Part shown: positions 16,623-25,442 of the stretch, in pieces
How positions within the stretch are numbered: the stretch's first letter is position 1
How the letters are laid out: each line of letters begins with the position of its first letter
Source: Ferrovibrio terrae_A
Lineage (GTDB): Bacteria; Pseudomonadota; Alphaproteobacteria; Ferrovibrionales; Ferrovibrionaceae
Length of the DNA: 64,000 nt
Direction of reading: 5' to 3'
Assembly (NCBI RefSeq): GCF_943372915.1
Contig: NZ_CALSAN010000016.1
Span: 27,143 to 91,142 of the forward strand
Translations under genes and position numbers: made by a program
The notes under the pieces: model-generated
Told to the model about the DNA's origin: nothing
Seen by the model: the letters and a program-made list of their open reading frames with translations, nothing else
The model's database searches: none

Positions 16623-17231
16623 TCAGGGCTGCCGCTGCGCCAGCCACACGGTATGGCCGGCGCAATCCGGATCTTCTGCCTTGTGGGCCATCACCGCGAA
16701 GCCGGCCTTCGCCAGCAATGTGCGGTATTCCTCCGGCGCCAGGCTGGCGTGATACAGGGCTTCGCCCGCATGACTGCCGGTGGCTTCGCCATGGGCAGGC
16801 CCACTGGTGAACATCAGCGCTGCGCCGGGCGCCGCATGCGCTCTGAAGCTGGCGAACATTGCGCGCTGGTCGTCATGCGGCAGATGGAAGAAGCTGTCCC
16901 AGGCAACCACTCCGTGGAACTGACGACCGAGTGCGAGGCTGCGCATGTCGGCCTCGATCCAGTCATGCGCCGGAAACCGCTGGCGGCAGAGCGCCAGCAG
17001 GCTGGGGGCGGTGTCGATGCCGGTGAGGCGACAGCCGCGCGCGATCAGCCACGCCGCGATCGGTTCGGCATGACCGCAGCCGAGGTCCAGTACGGATGCG
17101 CCCTTGGGCAGGAGTGCGGCAAAGCGCTCCAGCCATGCTTGCTCGAACAGACTGCGGCTGCGCACCGCATCGAACTCACGCGCCTTGCGCTCGTAGATGC
17201 CTATAATTTGTTCTGGCCGCCCATTCATCAC
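16623..17231 (-). CDS. Class I SAM-dependent methyltransferase
   Basis: The 202-residue protein has a Rossmann-type methyltransferase fold: motif I VLDLGCGHAEPIAAWL, the acidic end of strand 2 (LTGIDTAP), and VVAWDSFFHL. The N-terminus (EQIIGIYERKAREFDAVRS) is typical of the UbiE-like methyltransferase_25 group. Substrate is not predictable. It is convergent with the exporter gene, with 7 bases between stops, and lies after the ABC permease on the same strand. Confidence 0.88.
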   Translation of the reverse strand: MMNGRPEQIIGIYERKAREFDAVRSRSLFEQAWLERFAALLPKGASVLDLGCGHAEPIAAWLIARGCRLTGIDTAPSLLALCRQRFPAHDWIEADMRSLALGRQFHGVVAWDSFFHLPHDDQRAMFASFRAHAAPGAALMFTSGPAHGEATGSHAGEALYHASLAPEEYRTLLAKAGFAVMAHKAEDPDCAGHTVWLAQRQP

Positions 17232-17240
17232 TGGATCAGA

Positions 17241-19748
17241 TTACTGCGCGCGCAGCAGCGGTGCCGGCTTGGCGGCCAGCGCCTGCCAGGCACCGGCAAG
17301 CCCCAGCAGCAGCGTGGCGGCCACGCCGCCCAACGCGGTGGCGGCGGCGATGCCGGGGGCGAAATAGAAGGTCGCGCCCATCATCAGCGTCACCATCGCC
17401 CATGCGGCGAGCCAGCCGAGCCCGAAAGCCAGCGTTGCCCCCACCAGGCCGACGGTGCCGTATTCGATCACATGGGCGGCGATGATGTCGCGCCGTGTGG
17501 CGCCCAGCGCCTTCAGGATCGCGCCTTCCTTGAGGCGGCGGCGATGTTCCGCCGCCAGTGCGCCGGCCAGCACGATCAGGCCGGCAATCAGCGTGATGCC
17601 GGCGGCGCCGCGCACGGCGGCCCCCAGCTTCAGCACGATGGCGTTCAGCTCGCTCAGCACATCCTTCATGCGCACCACCGAGATGCCGGGGAAGCGCTGC
17701 GTCACGCTGCGGAACAGCGCTAGTTCGGCCGCCGGCCCGGCTTTGACGGTCGCGAGGAAGGTATGTGGCGCGCGTTCCAGCAGGCCGGGCGAGAAGACCA
17801 GCACGAAATTGATGCCGAACGAACTCCAGTCGAGGCGGCGGATGCTGGCGATCTCGGCGTCGATATCGCGGCCCAGCACATTCACGGTCAGCCTGTCGCC
17901 GATGCCGACGCCAAGGCCCTGGGCTGCCTTTTCCTCGATCGAGACCAGCGGCGGACCGTTGTAGTCGCGCGGCCACCAGCTGCCGGCCAGCAGGCTCGAG
18001 CCCGCCGGCAGGTCGCGGGCGTAGGTCAGGCCGCGGTCGCCCTGCAGTACCCAGCGCTGCTCCGGTGTCACTTCCACCTGTTCCGATGGCACGCCTTTCA
18101 CCTTGGCGATGCGGCCGCGCATGTTGGGCACGGTCTCAAGATCGCGCGCGCCGGGCGAAGCCAGCACGGTGGCGCGGAAATCCTCCATCTGCGCGGGCTG
18201 GATGTCGACGAAGAAGAAGGCCGGCGCCTCATCAGGCAGGCGGTCCTCGACCTGGGCATGCAGGTTGCTTTCGACCAGCGCGATGGCGACCAGCAGCGTC
18301 AGCGACACGCCGAGCGACAACAGCAGCGCTGCGGTGGCAGCCCCCGGTCGGTGCAGGCTGGCAAAGGCCAGCTTCAGGCGGACATTGCGTGGCCGGATAT
18401 GACGCGCCACGCGCGCCACCACGCCGGCGATCAGGCGGAACAGCACGAAGGCGATGATAGCCGAACCAACAAAGGCGGTGGCAAAGCGGCGCTCATCGGC
18501 GCCGAAGATGGCCAGCGCGGCCAGCGCGGCAAACAGCAGCAGCGTGGCGATCACATATACCGGTCGCGGCAGGCTGCGGCCCGGGGCCACCAGGTCACGG
18601 AACAGTGCGGCCGGGCGGATATCGGCGGCGCGCGCCAGCGGCCAGATGGTGAAGGCCAGCGCCACCAGCAGGCCATAGGCGGCGGCGAGTGCCAGCGGCT
18701 GCCAGTAGATGCCGGCGACCAGCGGCAGCGGCAGGATATCGGCCAGTGCGCCGGCGGCGAGATTGGGAATCGCAGTGCCGACCACCAGGCCGATCAGGAT
18801 GCCGAAGGCGGCCAGCAGCAGGGTCTGCCACAGATAGACGCGAAAGATCAGCCCGGTGGTGGCGCCGAGCGATTTCAGGGTCGCAATCGTCGGCGTCTTG
18901 CCATCCAGATGCGCATGCACGGCATTGGCCACGCCCACGCCGCCGATCAGCAGCGCGGTAAGGCCGACCAGCACCAGGAACAGCGCGGCGCGATCGAGGA
19001 AGCGCCGCACGCCGGGGCTGCCTTCCTTCCAGTCGCGGATGCGCCAGCCGGCGGTGGGGAGTTCCTTCTGCGCGGTATCCTGCACCTGGGCCGCGGTCAG
19101 CTCCGGACGCAGCTTCACCCGGTAATGCCAGTAGGCCAGCGTGCCGGGCTGCACCAGTTTGGTGGCCTCCAGCGCTTCGGCGGCGATCATCACGCGGGGA
19201 CCCAGCGTCAGGCCTTCGGTGGCGCGGTCGGGTTCGCGCGCGATCACGCCGCGGATCTCGAACTGCGCCTCGCCGATGCCGATGCGGTCGCCCACGGCGG
19301 CATCGAGGCGGATCAGGCTCTGCGGATCGACGGCGGCACCCGGCAGGCCGTTGCGGGTTTCCAGCAGCGCAGCCAGCGTGCCGGGCTGTTCCAGCTCGAC
19401 GGCGCCATACAGCGGATAGCCGCCATCGACCGCCTTCAGTTCCACCAGCGTGCGTTCGTCGCTGCGCAGGGCATGGGCCATGGCGCGCATCTGCACGCTG
19501 TAGGAAACGCTGCCCTGGCGGGCGAGGAAGCTCTGTTCTTCCGGCGTGGTGCCGCGATGGGTGAGGCGGAATTCCAGGTCGCCGCCCAGCAGGCTGCGGC
19601 CATCACGCTCCATGCCGGTGATGATCGCGGCAGAGAGCGTGCCGATGCCGGCGATAACGGCAACACCCAGACCCAGGCAGGCGACAAACAGGCGGAAGCC
19701 GCGCAGGCCGCCGCGCAATTCACGCAGTGAAAACCGCAGCGACAGCAT
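17241..19748 (-). CDS. FtsX-like ABC exporter permease (YbbP-like)
   Basis: This 835-residue inner-membrane protein has one N-terminal helix, a large periplasmic domain, a central cluster of helices (LFLVLVGLTALLIGGVGVANA and on), a second periplasmic domain (DEAPAFFFVDIQPAQ) and a C-terminal FtsX cluster (GITLIAGLIVLAGALAAEHRRR). This is the layout of YbbP/predicted lysophospholipase L1 biosynthesis ABC permeases. Its ATG overlaps the stop of the ATPase gene (TGATG), so translation is coupled. The divergent SGNH esterase completes the ybbA-ybbP-tesA arrangement known in enterobacteria. Confidence 0.92.
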   Translation of the reverse strand: MLSLRFSLRELRGGLRGFRLFVACLGLGVAVIAGIGTLSAAIITGMERDGRSLLGGDLEFRLTHRGTTPEEQSFLARQGSVSYSVQMRAMAHALRSDERTLVELKAVDGGYPLYGAVELEQPGTLAALLETRNGLPGAAVDPQSLIRLDAAVGDRIGIGEAQFEIRGVIAREPDRATEGLTLGPRVMIAAEALEATKLVQPGTLAYWHYRVKLRPELTAAQVQDTAQKELPTAGWRIRDWKEGSPGVRRFLDRAALFLVLVGLTALLIGGVGVANAVHAHLDGKTPTIATLKSLGATTGLIFRVYLWQTLLLAAFGILIGLVVGTAIPNLAAGALADILPLPLVAGIYWQPLALAAAYGLLVALAFTIWPLARAADIRPAALFRDLVAPGRSLPRPVYVIATLLLFAALAALAIFGADERRFATAFVGSAIIAFVLFRLIAGVVARVARHIRPRNVRLKLAFASLHRPGAATAALLLSLGVSLTLLVAIALVESNLHAQVEDRLPDEAPAFFFVDIQPAQMEDFRATVLASPGARDLETVPNMRGRIAKVKGVPSEQVEVTPEQRWVLQGDRGLTYARDLPAGSSLLAGSWWPRDYNGPPLVSIEEKAAQGLGVGIGDRLTVNVLGRDIDAEIASIRRLDWSSFGINFVLVFSPGLLERAPHTFLATVKAGPAAELALFRSVTQRFPGISVVRMKDVLSELNAIVLKLGAAVRGAAGITLIAGLIVLAGALAAEHRRRLKEGAILKALGATRRDIIAAHVIEYGTVGLVGATLAFGLGWLAAWAMVTLMMGATFYFAPGIAAATALGGVAATLLLGLAGAWQALAAKPAPLLRAQ

Positions 19749-20509
19749 CAGTCTGCCGCCTGCGGGCGCGCCGGCCGCTGTTCGATGGATTTGATCTTGC
19801 CGTCTTCGATGCGCACCACGCGGTCGCACAGGGCCGCCAGGTTTTCGTCATGGGTGATCAGGATCAGCGTGGAGTTCAGCTTCGCCGCCTCGCCAAACAT
19901 CAGGTCGATGATGGCATGGCCGGTGCTGCCATCCAGATTGCCGGTCGGCTCGTCGGCCAGCAGCAGGGCGGGGCGGGGCGCCACGGCGCGCGCCAGCGCC
20001 ACGCGCTGCTGCTCGCCGCCTGACAGCTGTGCCGGATAATGCGTCTCGCGCTTGGCCAGGCCCACCTGCGCCAGCGCCGCACGTGCCCGCACGATGGCAT
20101 CACTCGCGCCTGCCAGTTCCAGCGGCACGGCGACATTCTCCAGCGCGGTCATGGTCGGGATCAGATGGAAACTCTGGAACACGATGCCCACCCGGCTGCG
20201 GCGCCACAGCGCCAGGCGATCCTCGTTCAGGGCATTGAGATCGCCGCCGGCGACAACCACCTGTCCCTTGCTGACGCGTTCCAGCCCGGCCAGCACCGCC
20301 AGCAGGGTGGATTTGCCCGAACCGGACGGCCCGACGATGCCGATGCGTTCACCGGGCTGTACGCTGAGATCGATGCCGCGCAGGATGTTGACCGGGCCGG
20401 CCGTGCTGGCGAGAGTGAGATGCACATCGGTCAGTTGAACGATCGGGGTCGACTGAACGATGGGGCTCTGCTCGACAGCAGACGGATTTGCGCTAGATGA
20501 CGCTATCAA
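19748..20509 (-). CDS. ABC transporter ATP-binding protein (YbbA-like, LolD/MacB class)
   Basis: The 253-residue ATPase powers the adjacent FtsX-like permease. It has Walker A GPSGSGKST, Q-loop FQSFHLIPTMT, signature LSGGEQQRVALARA, Walker B LLLADEPTGNLD and H-loop ITHDE. The start is read as TTG at 20509, because no in-frame ATG lies near the beginning of the domain. This leaves only 29 bases to the likely start of the divergent esterase. The class is involved in envelope lipid or protein export; the substrate of this pair is unknown. Confidence 0.92.
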   Translation of the reverse strand: MIASSSANPSAVEQSPIVQSTPIVQLTDVHLTLASTAGPVNILRGIDLSVQPGERIGIVGPSGSGKSTLLAVLAGLERVSKGQVVVAGGDLNALNEDRLALWRRSRVGIVFQSFHLIPTMTALENVAVPLELAGASDAIVRARAALAQVGLAKRETHYPAQLSGGEQQRVALARAVAPRPALLLADEPTGNLDGSTGHAIIDLMFGEAAKLNSTLILITHDENLAALCDRVVRIEDGKIKSIEQRPARPQAAD

Positions 20510-20538
20510 TGGTTCAGTCCTTGTCAGGAAGGCAGCTC

Positions 20539-21201
20539 GTGAAGTTATACGGAAGATATGGGGTTTTCCGGCAATGCTGCAATGTCGCAGGGCTGCTGGC
20601 CGTGATCCTGGTCACGCTGATGTGCGGTGCGGCCAATGCCCAATCTGGCGCCAAGGCCCGCCTGCTGGTGTTTGGCGACAGCCTGGTGGCCGGCTACAGC
20701 CTGCCGCCTGATGCTTCCTATCCGGCGCAGCTGGAAAAGGCGCTGAAGGCGAAAGGCCTTGATGTTGCCGTGCTCAATGCCGGCGTTTCCGGCGATACCA
20801 CGGCCGCCGCGCTCGCCCGGCTCGACTGGTCGCTGGCTGACCGGCCGACCCATGTGCTGGTCGAACTGGGCGCCAACGACATGCTGCGCGGTCTGGCGCC
20901 GGAGCAGGCCAGGACCAACCTGGATGCCATCCTGGCCAAGCTGAAGCAGGCGGGATTGCCCACCATGCTGGTCGGCATGTTGGCGGCACCCAATCTGGGG
21001 GCCGATTACGGCCGGCGGTTCAACGCGATCTATCCCGATCTGGCCGCCAAATACGGCATCCCGCTCTACCCGTTTTTCCTCGACGGCGTGGCCGGCGAGG
21101 CGAAACTCAATCTGAGCGACGGCATGCATCCGAGCCGCGAAGGCGTCACCGTGATGGTGGAGCGCACGCTACCCCAGATTTTGCGGTTCCTGGGGCAATA
21201 G
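20539..21201 (+). CDS. tesA: Periplasmic SGNH esterase (TesA-like arylesterase)
   Basis: The protein is a GDSL/SGNH hydrolase of the TesA (thioesterase I/lysophospholipase L1) group. A signal peptide (GLLAVILVTLMCGAANAQS) is followed by block I FGDSLVAGYSLP with the nucleophile Ser, block II NAGVSGDTT, block III LGANDMLRG and block V DGMHPS. I chose GTG 20539, which has AGGAAGG at ideal spacing and gives 220 residues. ATGs at 20497 and 20509 lie in frame upstream but overlap the divergent ATPase start. It probably acts on lipids handled by the neighbouring ABC exporter. Confidence 0.92.
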   Translation: MKLYGRYGVFRQCCNVAGLLAVILVTLMCGAANAQSGAKARLLVFGDSLVAGYSLPPDASYPAQLEKALKAKGLDVAVLNAGVSGDTTAAALARLDWSLADRPTHVLVELGANDMLRGLAPEQARTNLDAILAKLKQAGLPTMLVGMLAAPNLGADYGRRFNAIYPDLAAKYGIPLYPFFLDGVAGEAKLNLSDGMHPSREGVTVMVERTLPQILRFLGQ

Positions 21202-21304
21202 ACCTCAATTCGTTGTTGTAAAAGCCGAGTCGTGCCGACAATATAAGCATGCCGCCGAAACAGTCGGGGGCTGTTTTCGCCTGGCCTGCGTTGGGAGTTT
21301 TGTC

Positions 21305-22363
21305 ATGGAGTTCCGTCATTTAGGCCGCACCGATATCAAGGTCAGCCTTATCTGCCTCGGAACCATGACCTGGGGCGAACAGAACACCGAAGCCGAAGCC
21401 CATGCCCAGCTCGATTACGCACTGGATCATGGCATCAACTTCATCGATGCCGCCGAAATGTATCCGGTGCCGCCGCGGGCCGAGACCCAGGGCCGCACCG
21501 AAACCTACATCGGCACCTGGCTGAAAAACCGCAAGGATCGCGACAAGATCATCCTGGCCACCAAGGTGGCCGGCCGTGGCGGCGGGCCGCGCGGCGATTT
21601 TGCCTGGTTGCGCAATGACGGCCAGCCGCCGAATCTGAGCCGCAAGCAGATCTTCGAGGCGGTCGACAAAAGCCTGAAGCGCCTGCAGACCGATTATATC
21701 GATCTCTACCAGACCCATTGGCCGGACCGCCTGACGGTGAATTTCGGCCGTGCCGAATATCCCTGGAATGACGAGGTCGCGATTCCGATTGCGGAAACGC
21801 TGGAAGCCATGGCCGAACTGGTCAAGGCCGGCAAGATCCGCACCGTCGGCGTCTCCAACGAAACCGCCTGGGGCGCGACGCGGCACATCACCGCGGCAGA
21901 AACCAATGCCGCCCTGCCGCGCATCGTCTCGATCCAGAATCCCTACAGCCTGCTCAATCGCTGGTACGAAGCCTCGCTGTCGGAAGTGACCAAGCAGGAA
22001 GCCGTCGGCCTGCTCGCCTATTCGCCGCTCGCCATGGGCGTGCTCAGCGGCAAGTATCTCGGCGGCGCCAAGCCGGCCGGCGCGCGCATGACGCTGTTCA
22101 CCCGCTTCACCCGCTACAGCAATCCGCAGGCCGAGCGCGCCACCGAGCGTTATGTGGCGCTGGCCCAGCAGCACGGCCTCGATCCGTCGCAGATGGCGCT
22201 GGCCTATGTGAACAGCCGGCCGTTCGTCACATCCAATATCATCGGCGCCACCAGCCTGGCGCAACTCAAGGCCGATATCGACAGCATCAGCGTGAAACTG
22301 TCTCAGGAGGTCATTGACGGCATTGAAGCCATCCATCGCGAGCATCCGAACCCGAGCGCCTGA
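21305..22363 (+). CDS. NADP(H)-dependent aldo-keto reductase (Tas-like)
   Basis: The 352-residue TIM-barrel oxidoreductase starts EFRHLGRTDIKVSLICLG, the mark of the Tas/YajO aldo-keto reductases. The catalytic tetrad is visible as Asp and Tyr in NFIDAAEMYP, Lys in ILATKVAG and His in YQTHWPDR. A C-terminal cofactor site is seen in NIIGATSLAQLKAD. Tas-like enzymes reduce a range of aldehydes and ketones; the natural substrate is unclear. It stands alone, with about 100 bases upstream and 50 downstream. Confidence 0.93.
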   Translation: MEFRHLGRTDIKVSLICLGTMTWGEQNTEAEAHAQLDYALDHGINFIDAAEMYPVPPRAETQGRTETYIGTWLKNRKDRDKIILATKVAGRGGGPRGDFAWLRNDGQPPNLSRKQIFEAVDKSLKRLQTDYIDLYQTHWPDRLTVNFGRAEYPWNDEVAIPIAETLEAMAELVKAGKIRTVGVSNETAWGATRHITAAETNAALPRIVSIQNPYSLLNRWYEASLSEVTKQEAVGLLAYSPLAMGVLSGKYLGGAKPAGARMTLFTRFTRYSNPQAERATERYVALAQQHGLDPSQMALAYVNSRPFVTSNIIGATSLAQLKADIDSISVKLSQEVIDGIEAIHREHPNPSA

Positions 22364-22412
22364 TTAGCGTTCGTTCCGGACCGTAAGGTCCTTTCCAGCG
22401 GAGGGCCATGCC

Positions 22413-23060
22413 ATGATCCGCTTGTTCGTTGCCCTGAGATTCCCCGACGAGATTCGTCGGTCGCTTGCTGCCCTCTGTGCCGGTGTGCCTGGTGCGCGCT
22501 GGGTCAACCCTGACCAGTTCCATCTCACGCTGCGTTTCATCGGCGAGGTGAATGGCCGCACGGCCCGCGCCATCTCCGAAGAACTCTCCAGCGTCATCAT
22601 GCCGTCCTTCGATGTCGAACTGTTCGGCGTCGGAACCTTTGGCGACAAGCGCAAGGCCAATGCGCTCTGGGCCGGGGTGCGGCCCAACCCGGCGCTCAAC
22701 CGCCTGCAGGAAAAGGTCGACAACGCCATGCTGCGCGTCGGCCTGCCGCCCGACCGGCGCAAATTCAGCCCCCATGTGACCCTGGCACGGCTGAACTATG
22801 CGCCATTCGATCGCATCGGCGCCTTCCTCAGTCATCACGCGCTCTATGCCGGACCGGCCTATCGCTGCGACCGCTTCGTGCTGTATTCCAGCTTCCTGTC
22901 ATCGTCGGGCGCCATCTATACGCCCGAACAGGTCTATCGCCTGGACGGCGGCATGGCTGAGGATGTCGAGCATGACTGGATGGCGGACGAGGCCGATGCC
23001 TGGGCCGAGGATCACGGCGACTGGGACAAGGCGGAAGCGGCGGCCTACGGCCACGGCTGA
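22413..23060 (+). CDS. thpR: RNA 2',3'-cyclic phosphodiesterase
   Basis: This 2H phosphoesterase opens 2',3'-cyclic phosphate RNA ends. The two catalytic motifs are HLTL at 37-40 and HVTL at 121-124. The N-terminus MIRLFVALRFPDEI and the FHLTLRFIGEV strand are typical of the ThpR/LigT family. Family members are about 180 residues; this one has 215, with an extra acidic and Trp-rich C-terminal tail (residues about 185-215). The ATG at 22413 is preceded by GCGGAGGG. The gene is 15 bases upstream of the sirtuin gene. Confidence 0.94.
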   Translation: MIRLFVALRFPDEIRRSLAALCAGVPGARWVNPDQFHLTLRFIGEVNGRTARAISEELSSVIMPSFDVELFGVGTFGDKRKANALWAGVRPNPALNRLQEKVDNAMLRVGLPPDRRKFSPHVTLARLNYAPFDRIGAFLSHHALYAGPAYRCDRFVLYSSFLSSSGAIYTPEQVYRLDGGMAEDVEHDWMADEADAWAEDHGDWDKAEAAAYGHG

Positions 23061-23074
23061 CGGCTGACGGCTGA
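23054..23074 (+). repeat. Triple 7-bp repeat forming stops in all three frames
   Basis: CGGCTGA occurs three times in tandem at 23054-23060, 23061-23067 and 23068-23074. The first TGA is the thpR stop. Because the unit is 7 bases, the three TGAs fall in the three forward frames, just before the GTG of the sirtuin gene at 23076. Confidence 0.9.
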
Positions 23075-23075
23075 C

Positions 23076-23789
23076 GTGCAGAAACGGTTTCGCTCCATCG
23101 TCGTGCTCACCGGCGCCGGCATCTCGGCCGAGTCCGGGCTGGGCACCTTCCGCGACAAGGATGGCCTGTGGACCAAATACGATCTGCAGGAGGTGGCGAC
23201 GCCGGAAGGCTTCGCCCGCAATCCGGTGCTGGTGCACGACTTCTACAATGCACGGCGCAAGAACCTGGTCGAGGCCACGCCCAATGCGGCGCATTACGCG
23301 CTGGCGGAGCTGGAACGCCGCTTCGACGGCCAGTTCCTGCTGGTGACGCAGAATGTCGATGACCTGCATGAACGCGCCGGCTCGACCCGACTGCTGCACA
23401 TGCATGGCGAGCTGCTGAAGATCCGCTGTGAAAGCTGCGATAGCGTGCGTGTCTGGCGCGGCGATCTCGATCTCGCCACCGCCTGTCCGGATTGCGGCAC
23501 GTCTGGCGGCCTGCGGCCGCATGTGGTGTGGTTCGGCGAGATGCCGCTGTATATGGACGACATCGCCGCCGCGCTGGACACCTGCGATCTGTTCGTGTCG
23601 ATCGGCACCTCGGGCCAGGTCTATCCCGCCGCCGGCTTCGTCGCCGAGGTGCGTCGCGGCGGCCTGGCGCATACGGTCGAACTCAATCTCGATCCGTCTG
23701 ACGGCTTTTCGCTGTTTGCCGAAAAAATCTACGGCCCGGCCACGGAAGTGGTGCCGGCCTTCGTTACGCGGGTGTTGGCGGGCGGCTAA
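23076..23789 (+). CDS. cobB: Sir2-family NAD-dependent protein deacylase
   Basis: The 237-residue sirtuin removes acyl groups from protein lysines using NAD. It shows the NAD loop LTGAGISAESGLGTFRD, catalytic His110 (HMHGEL), TQNVDDLHERAG, and a Zn site formed by Cys118, Cys121, Cys137 and Cys140. Tyr57 and Arg60 (FYNARR) match the Tyr-x-x-Arg pair that marks sirtuins accepting succinyl and malonyl lysine. The start is GTG 23076. It converges on a metalloprotease gene, the two stops overlapping by 4 bases. Confidence 0.94.
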   Translation: MQKRFRSIVVLTGAGISAESGLGTFRDKDGLWTKYDLQEVATPEGFARNPVLVHDFYNARRKNLVEATPNAAHYALAELERRFDGQFLLVTQNVDDLHERAGSTRLLHMHGELLKIRCESCDSVRVWRGDLDLATACPDCGTSGGLRPHVVWFGEMPLYMDDIAAALDTCDLFVSIGTSGQVYPAAGFVAEVRRGGLAHTVELNLDPSDGFSLFAEKIYGPATEVVPAFVTRVLAGG

Positions 23790-24193
23790 TCCGGTACGCT
23801 GGCCTCGATGCGCTCCATGTCGTCATCCGACAGGCCGATATGATGGCCGATCTCATGGATCAGTACATGCCGCACCACGTGGCGTAAGGATTCGCCGCTC
23901 TCGCACCAGTAATCCAGCAGCGGCCGGCGGTATAGAAACACCATCGCCGGCAGCGTGCCGGTCTCGCCGCGCTGCTCGGCCAGGAAGCTGCCGCCCTGAT
24001 ACAGGCCGAGCAGGTCGAACGGCGTCTCGCAGCCCATCTCCTGCAGGATCTCGTCATCGGCGAAGTCGGCCACCTGGATCGGCACGCCGTCGATATAGGG
24101 GCCCAGCGCCGGGCGCAGGCGTTGCAGCTCGGCTTCGCCGATGGCGGCGAGGTCGTCCAGGCTGGGGGCGGTGCGCGTGGCGGGATCGGTCAT
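23786..24193 (-). CDS. Minimal zincin metalloprotease family protein
   Basis: The 135-residue protein belongs to the short cytoplasmic zincin family (formerly DUF1025). The Zn motif HExxHxxGxxD reads HEIGHHIGLSD, with ligands His113, His117 and probably Asp123 and Glu114 as base. Upstream sequence FLYRRPLLDYW is also typical. These proteins lack propeptide and signal peptide, and their substrates are unknown. The ATG at 24193 starts about 105 bases from the divergent PCD gene. Confidence 0.9.
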   Translation of the reverse strand: MTDPATRTAPSLDDLAAIGEAELQRLRPALGPYIDGVPIQVADFADDEILQEMGCETPFDLLGLYQGGSFLAEQRGETGTLPAMVFLYRRPLLDYWCESGESLRHVVRHVLIHEIGHHIGLSDDDMERIEASVPD

Positions 24194-24298
24194 GCGGCGT
24201 ATCGTCTCAAAGCGGGGTCGACTGGTTGAAGCGGGCAGGCCTGCGCGCTAGCTTGCGCGGCATCAAGGTGCCGATCATGGCACCGCGAGGAGGATGCC

Positions 24299-24613
24299 AT
24301 GGCCATCGCGAAACTGGAAGGTGCTGCCCGCGCTGCCGCGCTGCAGGCCCTGCCGGGCTGGCAGGATGTGGCCGGCCGCGATGCCATCGTGAAGACCTTT
24401 CTCTTCGCCGATTTCAACACCGCTTTCGGTTTCATGACCCGCGTGGCGCTGGAGGCCGAGAAGGCCGACCATCACCCCGAATGGTTCAATGTCTACAACC
24501 GCGTCGAGATCACGCTGGCCACCCATGATGTGAATGGCCTGAGCGACCGCGATGTGAAGTTGGCGACGTTTATCGAAGCCGCCGCCGCCGCGATGGGCGG
24601 GAAGGGTAAGTAA
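24299..24613 (+). CDS. Pterin-4a-carbinolamine dehydratase
   Basis: This 104-residue enzyme dehydrates 4a-hydroxytetrahydrobiopterin, the product of aromatic amino acid hydroxylases, and can act in other pterin pathways. The active-site motif is HHPEWFNVYNRVEITLATHD, together with FGFMTRVALEAEK and GLSDRDVKLA. The length is standard. The ATG at 24299 is preceded by GAGGAGG. No phenylalanine hydroxylase is seen nearby. It is directly upstream of the SCO gene with one base between. Confidence 0.95.
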   Translation: MAIAKLEGAARAAALQALPGWQDVAGRDAIVKTFLFADFNTAFGFMTRVALEAEKADHHPEWFNVYNRVEITLATHDVNGLSDRDVKLATFIEAAAAAMGGKGK

Positions 24614-24614
24614 A

Positions 24615-25235
24615 ATGAGTGCAGCCACACGCGGTCTCAAACGCGGCCTGATCCTCGCTGCCATCATCGCGCTGTTCGGCGTGATCGGCTATCTCGCGGT
24701 GCCGCAGCTGCTGCCGCAGCGCGGCGACGGCGAGACCGCCGGCAGTGGCGTGGTCTCCATAGGCGGCCCGTTCAGTCTGACCGACCAGAATGGCCGCACC
24801 GTCAGCGACAAGGATTTCGCCGGCAAGCTGATGCTGGTCTATTTCGGCTTCACCAACTGCCCCGATATCTGTCCGACCGGCCTGCAGACCATTGCGCTGG
24901 CGATGGACGAACTGGGCGCTGAAGCCGCAAAAGTGCAGCCGATCCTGATCACGGTGGACCCCGAGCGCGACACCCCGCCGGTGATGAAGGAATATGTGCA
25001 GGCCTTCCATGAGCGGCTGGTCGGCCTGACCGGCACGCCGGAGCAGATCGCCGCGGTGGCCAAGGCCTACCGGGTCTATTACCAGAAGGTGGTGCTGAAG
25101 GATTCCAGCCTCGGCTATTCGGTCGACCATTCCGGCTTCATCTATCTGATGGACGGCAAAGGCCAGTATCTCAGCCATTTCCGCCATGATGCGACGCCGG
25201 ATCAGATGGCGCAGCGCATTCGCGCCAGGCTTTAA
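24615..25235 (+). CDS. SCO1/SenC family copper protein
   Basis: The 206-residue protein is a membrane-anchored thioredoxin-fold copper chaperone for the CuA centre of cytochrome oxidase. One N-terminal helix (GLILAAIIALFGVIGYLAV) anchors it, with the soluble domain in the periplasm. Copper ligands are Cys82 and Cys86 (NCPDICP) and His172 (SVDHSGF). Family strands ITVDPERDTP are present. No cytochrome oxidase genes are in the window. The start follows the PCD stop by two bases. Confidence 0.95.
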   Translation: MSAATRGLKRGLILAAIIALFGVIGYLAVPQLLPQRGDGETAGSGVVSIGGPFSLTDQNGRTVSDKDFAGKLMLVYFGFTNCPDICPTGLQTIALAMDELGAEAAKVQPILITVDPERDTPPVMKEYVQAFHERLVGLTGTPEQIAAVAKAYRVYYQKVVLKDSSLGYSVDHSGFIYLMDGKGQYLSHFRHDATPDQMAQRIRARL

Positions 25236-25264
25236 ATTTCTGAAATATTGAACTATTTCCGGCA

Positions 25265-25288
25265 TTGCACGTTTATGTTGCAGTGCAA
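25265..25288. promoter_or_regulatory. TTGCA repeats, candidate PhaR operator before phaZ
   Basis: TTGCA occurs at 25265-25269, and TTGCAGTGCAA, a perfect 5-bp inverted repeat around one base, at 25278-25288. TGC-rich TTGCA elements are what PHA regulators of the PhaR type bind in alphaproteobacteria, as I recall. The site lies in the AT-rich region 155 bases before the phaZ start. Evidence is position and pattern only. Confidence 0.45.
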
Positions 25289-25442
25289 AATAAATCGTGC
25301 GGCTACTGAGGAAGAGGCGTAGACTAGCGCCTCGCTGCCAGGACCGGCCACGATTCCCCATGGCGTTGTCCAAGGCTTGTCAGGCGGTGCCGCCCGGGCT
25401 GGTTTCCCGGCGTGCCGCTGTCCAGCAGAAGGGTGGGACCGG

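Noticed and set aside
17763..19730. A 655-codon open frame on the plus strand across the FtsX-like permease
   Set aside because: Gln/His/Gly-rich with no recognisable domain. The opposite frame encodes a normal permease coupled to its ATPase.
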